Notes: generated by a model not told the origin, from the sequence alone. A DNA stretch of 12,341 nucleotides from Pseudomonadota bacterium (GCA_023389425.1 JAEWEK010000240.1:1-12341), one strand, 5' to 3'. Counted from the first letter of the stretch, positions 1 to 6,835 are shown. Translations and numbers: made by a program.

Positions 1-3
1 ATC

Positions 4-92
4 CGTCGTCCCCGCGCAGGCGGGGACCCATAGACAGCACGAGCAATCGCAACGCAAGCTCAGCATGGATCCCCGCCTGCGCGGGGACGACG
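4..92. repeat. Inverted pair of palindromic intergenic repeats
   Basis: Two copies of the same 28-bp palindromic unit face each other at 4-31 and 65-92. Read towards each other they differ by a single base. Each unit begins CGTCGT and contains the hairpin arms TCCCCGC and GCGGGGA. A diverged relative lies at 1550-1571 on the other side of rpoH. The unit resembles the short GTC(G/A)T(T/C)CCCGC...GCGGGAA(C/T)CCA palindromes scattered between genes in many proteobacteria. It lies beyond the rpoH terminator and could also slow or stop transcription from either side. No coding sequence is apparent in 1-180. Confidence 0.75.
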
Positions 93-124
93 TATTAAGG
101 CTAGTGGTGCTGAAAAAGCCGCAT

Positions 125-159
125 AAAAGAAAACGGCGACATCTCATCGATGCCGCCGT
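125..159 (-). terminator. Intrinsic terminator of rpoH
   Basis: On the minus strand, 22 nt after the rpoH stop codon, an 11-bp stem with one G-U pair (left arm ACGGCGGCATC, right arm GATGTCGCCGT) closes a 5-nt loop. It is followed directly by TTTTCTTTT. This is a textbook rho-independent terminator, and it supports rpoH as the last gene of its transcript. Confidence 0.88.
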
Positions 160-180
160 CTGCCGGGGCGAAGCGCAGGC

Positions 181-1071
181 TTACACGAAAGCGGCCAGCG
201 CGCCCTTCATTTTCTTCAGCGCCGCCGCTTCGATCTGGCGAATGCGCTCTGCCGACACGCCGAACTCCTCGGCCAGCGTGTGCAGCGTGGCGCCCGAGCC
301 GTCGTCGTTGGCCAGCCAGCGCGCCTCGATGATGCGGCGCGAGCGCGGGTCGAGCTTGGACAGCGCCGTCTCCAGCCCTTCGGATTGCAGGCGGGTGACC
401 TGTTCCGCTTCCAGCACCTTGGTCGGCTCGCTGTTCTCGGACGACAGGTAGGCGATCGGGGCGAACTTGTCGTCCTCGTCGTCGTTCGGCGCTTCGAGGG
501 CGATGTCGTGGCCCGACAGGCGGGTTTCCATCTCGATCACTTCCTCGCGCTTCACGTCCAGCATCTTCGCCAGCTCGTCCACCTGCTGCGGCGACATCGT
601 GTCCAGCCCCTGCTTGTTGGAACGCAGGTTGAAGAACAGCTTGCGCTGGGCCTTGGTGGTTGCGACCTTGACCAGGCGCCAGTTCTTCAGGATGTACTCG
701 TGCATCTCGGCCTTGATCCAGTGCATTGCGTACGACACGAGCCGCACGCCCTGGGTCGGGTCGAAACGCTTGACCGCCTTCATCAAGCCGATATTGCCTT
801 CCTGGATGAGGTCGGCGTGCGGCAGGCCGTAGCCGAGGTAGCCGCGCGCGATCGACACCACCAGGCGCAGGTGCGACAGCACCAGCTTTTGCGCGGCGTC
901 GAGGTCGTTCTGTTCCCGCAGCCGGGTGGCCAGCGAAACTTCTTCCTCATGGGAGAGCATCGGCAGACGGTTGACCGCGGAAATATACGCGTCGATGTTG
1001 CCGAGATTGCCGGTGAAACCCAGTCCCAGTGCACGAGTGCCAACTGGAACCAGTGCGGATTGTGCGGACAT
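181..1071 (-). CDS. rpoH: RNA polymerase heat-shock sigma factor RpoH (sigma-32)
   Basis: This is the alternative sigma factor that directs RNA polymerase to heat-shock promoters of chaperone and protease genes. The 296-residue product has the normal length. Region 2 is clear around residues 60-135, with DLIQEGNIGLMKAVKRFDP at 88-106. The RpoH box QRKLFFNLR, which distinguishes sigma-32 from housekeeping sigma factors, is at 142-150. The region 4.2 helix-turn-helix is at about 262-290 (TLHTLAEEFGVSAERIRQIE). The start at 1071 is chosen because AAGAGGG lies 8-9 nt upstream; an in-frame ATG 13 codons earlier lacks comparable support. The gene follows ftsY-ftsE-ftsX in the same direction, a conserved proteobacterial order, but has its own promoter with a CIRCE operator and its own terminator. 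Confidence 0.97.
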   Translation of the reverse strand: MSAQSALVPVGTRALGLGFTGNLGNIDAYISAVNRLPMLSHEEEVSLATRLREQNDLDAAQKLVLSHLRLVVSIARGYLGYGLPHADLIQEGNIGLMKAVKRFDPTQGVRLVSYAMHWIKAEMHEYILKNWRLVKVATTKAQRKLFFNLRSNKQGLDTMSPQQVDELAKMLDVKREEVIEMETRLSGHDIALEAPNDDEDDKFAPIAYLSSENSEPTKVLEAEQVTRLQSEGLETALSKLDPRSRRIIEARWLANDDGSGATLHTLAEEFGVSAERIRQIEAAALKKMKGALAAFV

Positions 1072-1171
1072 AGTCAATTCCCTCTTGAGTAATCGGTGCT
1101 GCGACTTCAACTTACCGTGGACAGCGCCCCGCAGGCACGACTGTTACGGTTGCTTACTTGCTTGCATGCTG

Positions 1172-1195
1172 GCCCGGCTTATGCTTTGGCCGGGC
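1172..1195 (-). other. Hairpin in the rpoH 5' leader
   Basis: A perfect 7-bp inverted repeat (GCCCGGC / GCCGGGC, 10-nt loop) lies just downstream of the predicted rpoH start site, about 100 nt before the start codon. It would form a stable GC-rich hairpin near the 5' end of the mRNA. The sequence shows no pairing with the ribosome binding site, so a thermosensor role is not supported; it may stabilise the transcript. Confidence 0.4.
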
Positions 1196-1204
1196 TGTCG
1201 TCAT

Positions 1205-1234
1205 ATATTAGCACTCTCGCTCGGTGAGTGCCAA
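1205..1234 (-). promoter_or_regulatory. Sigma-70-type promoter of rpoH
   Basis: On the minus strand TTGGCA (1229-1234) and TAATAT (1205-1210) are separated by 18 bp, a good match to the housekeeping -35 and -10 boxes. The predicted start is near 1198, giving a leader of about 127 nt. The promoter is covered almost exactly by the CIRCE element, so a bound repressor would block polymerase. Confidence 0.65.
1208..1234. promoter_or_regulatory. CIRCE operator (HrcA site) in front of rpoH
   Basis: TTAGCACTC, 9 bp, GAGTGCCAA matches the CIRCE consensus (TTAGCACTC-N9-GAGTGCTAA) at 17 of 18 arm positions with the exact spacing. CIRCE is the operator of the heat-shock repressor HrcA. Its overlap with the rpoH promoter implies that HrcA represses sigma-32 synthesis, linking the two heat-shock systems. 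CIRCE sites at rpoH are known from comparative studies of betaproteobacteria. hrcA itself is not in the window. Confidence 0.92.
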
Positions 1235-1369
1235 TCGACCAAATTAATCGCTGCGATAGCGTTATGTGTTGCTCTACGGAACTTCTGAAGTGACGGACTT
1301 ACTGTAGAGCAGGGAATTGCGGTGCGCTTGATTTACGTCAACCGTGCGCGTTCTGAATTTGGATGATGC

Positions 1370-1437
1370 ACAGCTTACGGCGTCCTACTCCGGCTATCTG
1401 TTGGATGCCGCACGTTTTCGCGTGTTCCGTAAGCTGT
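1370..1437. other. Inverted-repeat element with three-way-junction potential
   Basis: A perfect 11-bp inverted repeat (ACAGCTTACGG at 1370-1380, CCGTAAGCTGT at 1427-1437) encloses two further stems. The first is CGGC(T)ATC/GATGCCG at 1391-1410, seven pairs with one bulged T. The second is CACG/CGTG at 1411-1424. The stems nest without conflict, as expected for a structured RNA or a cruciform. No open reading frame or known family is recognised. It could alternatively be a small non-autonomous mobile element with 11-bp ends, although no target duplication was noticed. Confidence 0.5.
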
Positions 1438-1472
1438 TGATTTGCAAGGGCTAACTATACACTGTCTAGCAT

Positions 1473-1499
1473 AAACATGCTACCTGCGCGCATGTTTTT
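1473..1499 (+). terminator. Possible rightward intrinsic terminator
   Basis: AAACATGC and GCATGTTT form an 8-bp stem around a 9-nt loop, with the run of T continuing to 1499. The stem is AT-rich and modest in strength. It would end a rightward transcript coming from the 1240-1440 region, before it meets the convergent ftsX transcript. An alternative overlapping hairpin (1467-1482) weakens the case. Confidence 0.35.
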
Positions 1500-1549
1500 A
1501 AGGCTGGCTTAAGTATTGATGGGGAAGGTGGGCCGTTTGGAGAAACGTT

Positions 1550-1571
1550 CGTTCCCGCGGCGGCGGGAACG
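1550..1571. repeat. Single palindromic repeat unit downstream of ftsX
   Basis: CGTTCCCGC and GCGGGAACG form a perfect 9-bp inverted repeat with a 4-bp centre, ending 9 bp past the ftsX stop codon. On the minus strand it is preceded by GTCGTT, as in the pair at 4-92, so it is a TTCCCGC variant of the same family. No T-run follows on the ftsX side, so it is not a standard intrinsic terminator, though the hairpin could protect the ftsX mRNA 3' end. Confidence 0.65.
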
Positions 1572-1580
1572 ACGGTCGGA

Positions 1581-2498
1581 TTACGAGAGACGGGAGAGGT
1601 GGCGCTGTACCGACAGCATGGCGCCAAGCAGTCCCAGGCCGGCGCTGATCGCCAGCAGGGCCGCGATATCGATCGGCGGCAGGGCGGCCAGCTGGAACTC
1701 GGACGCGTACAGCCGCGCGAATTCCGCGATCGCCGCGTTCAGCGGATGCAGCGACAGCGCGACCGCGCCCAGGGCCACCGCGCCGGCGCACAGGCCGAGC
1801 AGGGCGCCGGTGTAATAGAAGGGCCGGTGGATGAAGCCATCGGTCGCGCCCAGCAGCTTGGACACGGCGATCTCCTCGCGCTGGGTCAGCACCTGCAGCC
1901 GGATCGTGTTGAACACCACCGCGATCACCACCGTGCCGAGCGTGAGCGCGAGCAGCAGCAGCATCAGGCGCAGCACGCCGAGCAGGGCGGCCAGGCGCTT
2001 GACCCAGGCCGAATCGACCTGCACGGTGTCGACTTCCGGGATCGCGCGCAGCGAGTCGGCGATCTGGTCGACGTGGGCCGCGTCCCTGGTGCTGGTCACA
2101 TTCTGCAGTTGCAGCACGTAGCTGTCGGGGAGGGGATTCTCGCCCAGCGCGCCCAGCACGTCGGTCAGGCCGCTCTTGTCCTTCAGCGTTTCCAGCGCCT
2201 TCTCGCGCGGGACGAACACGATCTTGGCATTGGCGCCGCTGATCGAGCGCAGCTTGCCGGCCAGGGCCTGCGACTGTTCGCGCGCCGTCTCGCTCTTCAT
2301 GAACACGCTGATCTCGGGATCGACCGACAGCTGCTCGGACATCGGCCTCACGTTGTCGAGCAGGGTGACGCCGGCGAACGGCAGCGTGAGCGCGATCGCC
2401 ACCACCAGCACGTTGAACAGGAAGCTGCCCGGCGCCGAGCGCACGTGGCCCAGCGCGGCCTTGATGCCGAAGCGTTGTTGGCGCAGCCAGGTATTCAT
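1581..2498 (-). CDS. ftsX: Cell-division ABC transporter-like permease FtsX
   Basis: FtsX is the inner-membrane partner of the ATPase FtsE. The complex joins the divisome and controls septal peptidoglycan hydrolysis through periplasmic activators, rather than transporting a solute. The 305-residue product shows the FtsX layout: cytoplasmic N-terminus, TM1 at about 27-47, a periplasmic loop of about 125 residues (48-171), then TM2 172-196, TM3 228-250 and TM4 278-297. The motif QREEIAVSKLLGATDGFIHRP (206-226) precedes TM3 as expected. Its ATG overlaps the ftsE stop codon (ATGA, 2495-2498), indicating translational coupling. Confidence 0.95.
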   Translation of the reverse strand: MNTWLRQQRFGIKAALGHVRSAPGSFLFNVLVVAIALTLPFAGVTLLDNVRPMSEQLSVDPEISVFMKSETAREQSQALAGKLRSISGANAKIVFVPREKALETLKDKSGLTDVLGALGENPLPDSYVLQLQNVTSTRDAAHVDQIADSLRAIPEVDTVQVDSAWVKRLAALLGVLRLMLLLLALTLGTVVIAVVFNTIRLQVLTQREEIAVSKLLGATDGFIHRPFYYTGALLGLCAGAVALGAVALSLHPLNAAIAEFARLYASEFQLAALPPIDIAALLAISAGLGLLGAMLSVQRHLSRLS

Positions 2499-3154
2499 TG
2501 CGCGCCTCCCGCGATCTGTCCTTGTTCGAGCCGGATCACGCGGCCAGCCGCGCCCAGCACCATGTCGTCGTGGGTCGAGATCATGCAGGTCACGCCGACC
2601 GAATTGAAGGCGCGCAGCGCGTCGATCACGCGGTCGGCGGCGGCGCGGTCCAGGTTGGCCGTCGGTTCGTCGGCCAGGATGATCTGCGGGCGGTTGACGA
2701 TGGCGCGCGCCACCGCCACGCGCTGCTGCTCGCCGCCGGACAGCTCCATCGGATGCGCATGCGCGCGCTCGAGCAGGCCGACGCGGTCCAGCGCGGCGCG
2801 GGCGCGCTGCTCCGCTTCCGAGGTCGATGCGCCAGTCACCAGCAGCGACAGCATGACGTTGGCGAGGATGCTGCGGTCGTTCAGCAGCCGCTGCTGCTGG
2901 AAGATCAGGCCCAGGTTCCGGCGCAGGAAAGGCACGCCGGCGCGTTTCAGCTTGCCGACGTCCTGGCCGTTGACGATCACGCGGCCGGAGGTGGGACGCT
3001 CGACCGCGGCGATCATTTTCAGCAGGGTCGACTTGCCGGCGCCGGAGGGGCCGGCCAAGAAGACCAGCTCACCCTTGCCGATATTGAGGGAGACGTCGCG
3101 CAGCGCGAAAGCGTCGGTGGAGTATTTTTTGGAGACGGCCGCAAATTCGATCAT
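2495..3154 (-). CDS. ftsE: Cell-division ATP-binding protein FtsE
   Basis: FtsE is the cytoplasmic ABC ATPase that drives the FtsEX complex at the septum. All ATPase motifs are intact in the 219 residues: Walker A GPSGAGKS (35-42), Q-loop FQQQ (85-88), signature LSGGEQQ (138-144), Walker B IILADEP (158-164) and the switch histidine H195. The length is typical. The start lies 6 nt after the ftsY stop; the ribosome site AAGGA spans the ftsY termination codon, so ftsY, ftsE and ftsX are very probably co-transcribed and coupled. Confidence 0.96.
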   Translation of the reverse strand: MIEFAAVSKKYSTDAFALRDVSLNIGKGELVFLAGPSGAGKSTLLKMIAAVERPTSGRVIVNGQDVGKLKRAGVPFLRRNLGLIFQQQRLLNDRSILANVMLSLLVTGASTSEAEQRARAALDRVGLLERAHAHPMELSGGEQQRVAVARAIVNRPQIILADEPTANLDRAAADRVIDALRAFNSVGVTCMISTHDDMVLGAAGRVIRLEQGQIAGGAQ

Positions 3155-3160
3155 AGGTCC

Positions 3161-4552
3161 TTATCCGAGCAGCGCTTCGACGAATTCGTCAGCCTTGAAG
3201 GGCTGCAGGTCGTCCAGCTTTTCGCCCACGCCAATGAAGTACACCGGTACCGGCCGCGTACGCGCGATCGCCGCCAGCACGCCGCCCTTGGCGGTGCCAT
3301 CGAGCTTGGTGATGACCAGGCCCGTGAGCTGCAGCGCGTCGTCGAAGGCCTTCACCTGGGCCAGCGCATTCTGGCCGGTATTGCCGTCGATGACCAGCAC
3401 CACTTCGTGCGGTGCGCCGTCCATGCCCTTGCCGATCACGCGCTTGATCTTGCGGAGTTCTTCCATCAGGTGCAGCTGGGTCGGCAGGCGGCCGGCGGTA
3501 TCGACCATGACCACGTCCATGCCGCGCGCCTTGCCCGACTGGACCGCGTCGAAGGCGACGGCGGCCGGATCGCCCGAGGCCTGCGAGACCACGGTCACGT
3601 TGTTACGCTGGCCCCAGACCTGCAACTGCTCGCGCGCGGCGGCGCGGAAGGTGTCGCCGGCGGCCAGCAGCACCGATTGTTCGTAGCGCTGCATGTGCTT
3701 GGCCAGCTTGCCGATGGTGGTGGTCTTGCCGGCGCCGTTGACGCCCGCGATCATCATCACCAGCGGCTCGTAGCGGCCCAGTTCCAGCGGCTTCTCGAGC
3801 GGGCGCAGCATCTCGGTCATCAGCTCCTTGAGCGCGGCCTTCACCTGCACGGCCTCCAGCAGCTTCTCTTCCTTCACCTTGCGGCGCAGGTTCGACAGCA
3901 GGAAGTCGGTCGCGTCCATGCCGGCGTCGGCCATCAGCAGCGCCGATTCGAGTTCTTCGTACAAGTCCTCGTCGATGCGCGCGCCGACGAACAGCAGCGA
4001 CAGGTTGCTGGAGGTCTTGGCCAGGCCCGCCTTCAGGCGCGCCATCCAGGATGTCTTCTTTTCCGCTTCGGTGGTCGGGCGCTCGGCGGTTTCGGGGAAC
4101 AGCTCGGCTACCGGCGCGGTGGCGGGGAAGGGCGTCGGGGCCGGGGTAGGCACCGGGGTAGGCGCAGGCGTTGGTGCCGCGGTCGGTGCGAGCGTTGGGG
4201 CCGGGGTCGGAGCGACGGTCGGTGCGGGCGTCGGGGCCGCGGTCGGAGCGACGGTCGGCGCAGGCGTCGGGGCCAGGGTCGGCGCCGGCGTCGGAGCGAA
4301 AGTCGGCGCGGCAGTCGGGACCGGGCTTGGGGCAAACGTCGGTGCCGGCGCCGGTGCCAAGGTCGGCGCAGGTGTCGGCGCGACGGTCGGCGCGGCCGTC
4401 GGTTCCGGCGTCGGGGCGGGTTCGGCGCCACCGCCGAACAGGCGGCGCAGGAAGGAAGGCTCGGCCGCAGCCGGCTCGGCAGGCGCTTCCGGGGCCGCGC
4501 TGGCCTCGACGGTTGGCTCTTCCGATTTTTTACGCTTAAAGAAACTGAACAT
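3161..4552 (-). CDS. ftsY: Signal recognition particle receptor GTPase FtsY
   Basis: FtsY docks SRP-ribosome complexes at the inner membrane for co-translational insertion of membrane proteins. The 463-residue product starts with the basic, membrane-binding stretch MFSFFKRKK. Residues 46-147 are a long Pro/Ala/Thr repeat where other FtsY proteins carry an acidic A domain. The N domain follows at about 165-250. The G domain has the P-loop GVNGAGKTTT (270-279), DTFRAAAREQL (300-310), DTAGR (351-355) and TKLDGTAKGG (415-424), all intact. The start is the canonical MFSFFKR; no clear Shine-Dalgarno precedes it. It heads the ftsYEX run. Confidence 0.95.
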   Translation of the reverse strand: MFSFFKRKKSEEPTVEASAAPEAPAEPAAAEPSFLRRLFGGGAEPAPTPEPTAAPTVAPTPAPTLAPAPAPTFAPSPVPTAAPTFAPTPAPTLAPTPAPTVAPTAAPTPAPTVAPTPAPTLAPTAAPTPAPTPVPTPAPTPFPATAPVAELFPETAERPTTEAEKKTSWMARLKAGLAKTSSNLSLLFVGARIDEDLYEELESALLMADAGMDATDFLLSNLRRKVKEEKLLEAVQVKAALKELMTEMLRPLEKPLELGRYEPLVMMIAGVNGAGKTTTIGKLAKHMQRYEQSVLLAAGDTFRAAAREQLQVWGQRNNVTVVSQASGDPAAVAFDAVQSGKARGMDVVMVDTAGRLPTQLHLMEELRKIKRVIGKGMDGAPHEVVLVIDGNTGQNALAQVKAFDDALQLTGLVITKLDGTAKGGVLAAIARTRPVPVYFIGVGEKLDDLQPFKADEFVEALLG

Positions 4553-4775
4553 TGGAATGTGAGAAGGCGGGTACTGCGCGCGCCACCATCATGAGGGGCG
4601 CCGGAACAGGGTCGCGCGTATTTTACCAGAGCAGGACATTGATTCCTGCCGGCAGCGAACCGGTCCCTGAGAACTAACTGAACTGACCAGCATCCAACGT
4701 AGGTCGCAACTCAACCGTATCGGCGCTGGAAATTACGATAGGAGTGGTATAGATTGGGAACTAACAAGAACAAAA
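4553..4775. other. Divergent gap between ftsY and a small membrane protein gene
   Basis: This 223-bp gap should hold the ftsY promoter (leftward) and that of the small gene (rightward). On the minus strand TAAAAT (4620-4625) in the context GGTAAAATACG resembles a -10 box, without a clear -35. On the plus strand TATAGA (4748-4753) is a -10 candidate, also without a good -35. Overlapping palindromes lie between them: GCAGGA/TCCTGC (4631-4649) and CTGCCGGCAG (4646-4655). No gene is seen. Confidence 0.35.
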
Positions 4776-4982
4776 ATGGCGAGTGAGGGACTGATCGTGA
4801 AACCTTCCGATTTTTTCAGGCGGCTCATTACCGGCGACCACCCGGAGGGCGGCGCCGCCGCCGTGCGCAACGTCATCGTCTGGCTGTTCATCGCCCTGGT
4901 GGCCACCTTCCTGACCGTGCCATCCGACCCGCCCAGTATTTTCGACAAGCCCTTGCCGATGCCTGAAATTGGCCTAAAGTAA
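4776..4982 (+). CDS. Small single-pass membrane protein, unknown function
   Basis: A 68-residue protein not matched to any family I recognise. A basic amphipathic N-terminal part (KPSDFFRRLITGDHPEGG) leads to one hydrophobic helix at about 31-48 (VRNVIVWLFIALVATFLTV), followed by a proline-rich tail ending PLPMPEIGLK. The start is uncertain: ATG at 4776 has no good ribosome site, while in-frame GTG at 4797 has GAGGGA 6 nt upstream and would give 61 residues beginning with KPSDFFRR after the start Met. It is convergent with the thiamine-diphosphate enzyme gene; 19 bp separate the two stops. Confidence 0.6.
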   Translation: MASEGLIVKPSDFFRRLITGDHPEGGAAAVRNVIVWLFIALVATFLTVPSDPPSIFDKPLPMPEIGLK

Positions 4983-5001
4983 TTCCAGCGGGCTTGTCGG
5001 C

Positions 5002-6705
5002 TTACCGGGCTTGCTTCGCCGCGGCGGCGTTCTTGCGGATCGTCTCCAGGGTCGCGTTCGGCGTAATCAGGTTGCCGTCATAGCGCAACTCGATCAGTGC
5101 CGGCAGCGCCTGCTCGCGGGTAAACTTCACCGCGCGCTCCAGGGCGGCCGCAAAATCGGCCGTCTTGTCGACCACTTCGCCGTGCCCGCCATAGGCCCGG
5201 GCCAGCGCCGCGAAGTCCGGGTTGTGCAAGCCGGTGCCGGATACGCGGCCCGGATACTCGCGTTCCTGGTGCATGCGGATGGTGCCGAACATATTGTTAT
5301 TGAACACGATCATCAGCGTGCCCGCGCGATATTGCACGGCGGTTGCAAGTTCCTGCCCGGTCATCATGAATTCGCCGTCGCCCGCAAAGGTCACCACAGT
5401 CCGCTCCGGGTCGATGATCTTGGCCGCGACGCCGGCCGGCACCGCGTAGCCCATCGCGCCGCTGGTCGGCGCCAGCTGGGTGCGCATGCCGCCGTAACGG
5501 AAGAAGCGGTGCGCCCAGGTCGCGTAGTTGCCGGCGCCATTGGTAATGATGGTGTCGTGCGGCAGCGTCGCCATCAGCTGCTGCACCAGCTGCCACAGGT
5601 CGAGCGGGGCATTGCCGTCGCCGAAGATCGGCGGCTGCACTTGCCACGCGGCCAGTTCCGCCTTCGCTTCGGCTACCGTGTGGCGCCAGGCGCTCGCGTC
5701 CACCGGCGCCATCGCGGCCAGCATCGCCGCCGCCTGCGGTGCGCCGCTGGCGATCATCAGCTCGGCCTGGTAGACGCTGCCCAGTTCCTCGGCATCGGTG
5801 TGGATGTGGACCAGGCGCTGGCGCGGCACCGGTGCTTCCAGCAGCGCGTAGCCGCTGGTGGTCATTTCGCCGAGGCGCGGGCCGAAGGCAATGACGAGGT
5901 CGGACTCGCGCACGCGCGCGGCCAGCTTGGGGTTGATGCCGATGCCGACATCGCCCACGTAGTGCGGATGGTCGTTGTCCAGCAGGTCCTGGAAGCGGAA
6001 GGCGCAGGCCACCGGCAGGTGGTTGGCCTCGGCGAAGCGCTGGACGTCGGCGCAGGCTTGCGGCGTCCACGTGGCGCCGCCCAGCAGCAGGATCGGTTTC
6101 GTCGATTGCGCCAGCATGGCGCGCAGGGTGTCGATCTGGGCGGCCGACGGCGAGGCCTGCACCGGCTGGTAGCGGCGGGTGTCGGCCACGGCCGCCTTGG
6201 CCACCAGCATGTCTTCCGGCAAGGCCAGCACCACCGGACCGGGCCGGCCGCTGGTCGCCACCTGGAAGGCGCGGGCGAGGTATTCCGGAATCCGGTCGGC
6301 GCGGTCGATCTGCGCCACCCACTTGGCCATCTGGCCGTACATGCGGCGGTAGTCGATTTCCTGGAAGGCTTCACGGTCCATGAAGTCGGTGCCGACCTGG
6401 CCGATGAACAAAATCATCGGCGTCGAATCCTGGTAGGCAGTATGCACGCCGATCGACGCATTGGTCGCCCCCGGTCCGCGGGTGACGAAGCAGATGCCCG
6501 GCTTGCCCGTCATCTTGCCGTAGGCCTCGGCCATGAAGGCCGCGCCGCCTTCCTGGCGGTTGATGATGAAGCGGATGTCCGAATCGTGCAGCGCATCCAG
6601 TACGTCCAGGTAGCTTTCGCCGGGCACGCCGAAGGCGATCTCGACGCCGTGGACGTTGAGCGCGTCGACCAGGATCTGGCCGCCGGAGCGGGTTGGGTGC
6701 GTCAT
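5002..6705 (-). CDS. Thiamine-diphosphate-dependent enzyme, acetolactate synthase-like
   Basis: The 567-residue protein has the three-domain architecture of the acetolactate synthase/pyruvate oxidase superfamily. The N-terminal pyrimidine-binding domain has GVPGE (26-30), the catalytic glutamate E52 in RQEGGAA, and TRGPGATNA. The central domain is followed by the C-terminal ThDP domain, whose Mg-binding motif runs from GDG at 442-444 to NNN at 469-471. The RFDDR motif of biosynthetic acetolactate synthases is replaced by PRLGEMTTSGY. No ilvH or ilvC gene is adjacent, so a role in branched-chain synthesis is doubtful and the substrate is unknown. The start at 6705 (MTHPTRSG) has AAGGA 10 nt upstream; a longer in-frame reading to 6819 has a non-homologous-looking extension. 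It is divergent from rnpB. Confidence 0.85.
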   Translation of the reverse strand: MTHPTRSGGQILVDALNVHGVEIAFGVPGESYLDVLDALHDSDIRFIINRQEGGAAFMAEAYGKMTGKPGICFVTRGPGATNASIGVHTAYQDSTPMILFIGQVGTDFMDREAFQEIDYRRMYGQMAKWVAQIDRADRIPEYLARAFQVATSGRPGPVVLALPEDMLVAKAAVADTRRYQPVQASPSAAQIDTLRAMLAQSTKPILLLGGATWTPQACADVQRFAEANHLPVACAFRFQDLLDNDHPHYVGDVGIGINPKLAARVRESDLVIAFGPRLGEMTTSGYALLEAPVPRQRLVHIHTDAEELGSVYQAELMIASGAPQAAAMLAAMAPVDASAWRHTVAEAKAELAAWQVQPPIFGDGNAPLDLWQLVQQLMATLPHDTIITNGAGNYATWAHRFFRYGGMRTQLAPTSGAMGYAVPAGVAAKIIDPERTVVTFAGDGEFMMTGQELATAVQYRAGTLMIVFNNNMFGTIRMHQEREYPGRVSGTGLHNPDFAALARAYGGHGEVVDKTADFAAALERAVKFTREQALPALIELRYDGNLITPNATLETIRKNAAAAKQAR

Positions 6706-6768
6706 GGTTCGGTCATCCTTGATGATTTGGCATCCGGCGATTCTATGCGAGCCGATCCGTAGCGGCTT

Positions 6769-6829
6769 TTGAAATGGCGACACCAATTTATATAAAACGG
6801 GGCGGCCGCGGTCCCCCATCGGTTACAAT
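6769..6829 (+). promoter_or_regulatory. Candidate promoter region of rnpB
   Basis: TTGAAA (6769-6774) and TATAAA (6791-6796) with a 16-bp spacer form a plausible housekeeping promoter that would start about 33 nt before the mature RNA. A second -10-like box, TACAAT (6824-6829), lies exactly 7 nt before the predicted mature 5' end but has no -35 partner (GGCGGC at that position). I cannot choose between direct initiation at 6836 and a processed precursor. Confidence 0.45.
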
Positions 6830-6835
6830 GCCGGG

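Larger units (their letters stand above)
1235..1549. other. Non-coding, structure-rich part of the rpoH-ftsX gap
   Basis: This 315-bp stretch has no convincing coding region. It contains an 8-bp inverted repeat TGCTCTAC (1270-1277) / GTAGAGCA (1304-1311) and a small stem TTGA/TCAA around 1329-1341. It also contains the junction-like element at 1370-1437, a TAGCAT-AAAC-ATGCTA hairpin at 1467-1482, and a rightward terminator-like hairpin at 1473-1499. It could be a long upstream part of the rpoH leader if distal rpoH promoters exist, or a separate rightward small RNA. No strong promoter is visible on either strand; TTGATT-N18-CTGAAT at 1329-1358 on the plus strand is a weak candidate. Confidence 0.45.

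Noticed and set aside
1278..1305. Sigma-E-like -35 box GGAACTT upstream of rpoH
   Set aside because: It is on the plus strand, pointing away from rpoH, and no matching -10 follows at 15-16 bp (ACTGT only).
4112..4417. Short DNA repeats in this segment as a CRISPR-like or minisatellite array
   Set aside because: The repeats are degenerate, keep the ftsY reading frame and have no spacers; they are explained by the Pro/Ala/Thr protein repeat.
1599..4594. Long rightward open frames opposite ftsX, ftsE and ftsY
   Set aside because: They lie antisense to clearly recognised genes, have low-complexity Arg/Gln/His/Gly-rich translations and no recognisable domain; this is the usual by-product of high GC content.
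4943..4999. 10-bp inverted repeat CGACAAGCCC / GGGCTTGTCG as a shared terminator between convergent genes
   Set aside because: The 37-bp loop is long, one arm lies inside the coding region and no T-run follows on either side; it might be chance or a weak structure.
5011..6762. 583-codon rightward frame opposite the thiamine-diphosphate enzyme
   Set aside because: The composition is typical of an antisense shadow (His, Arg, Gly, Val rich), with no motifs; the leftward frame has all the enzyme motifs.
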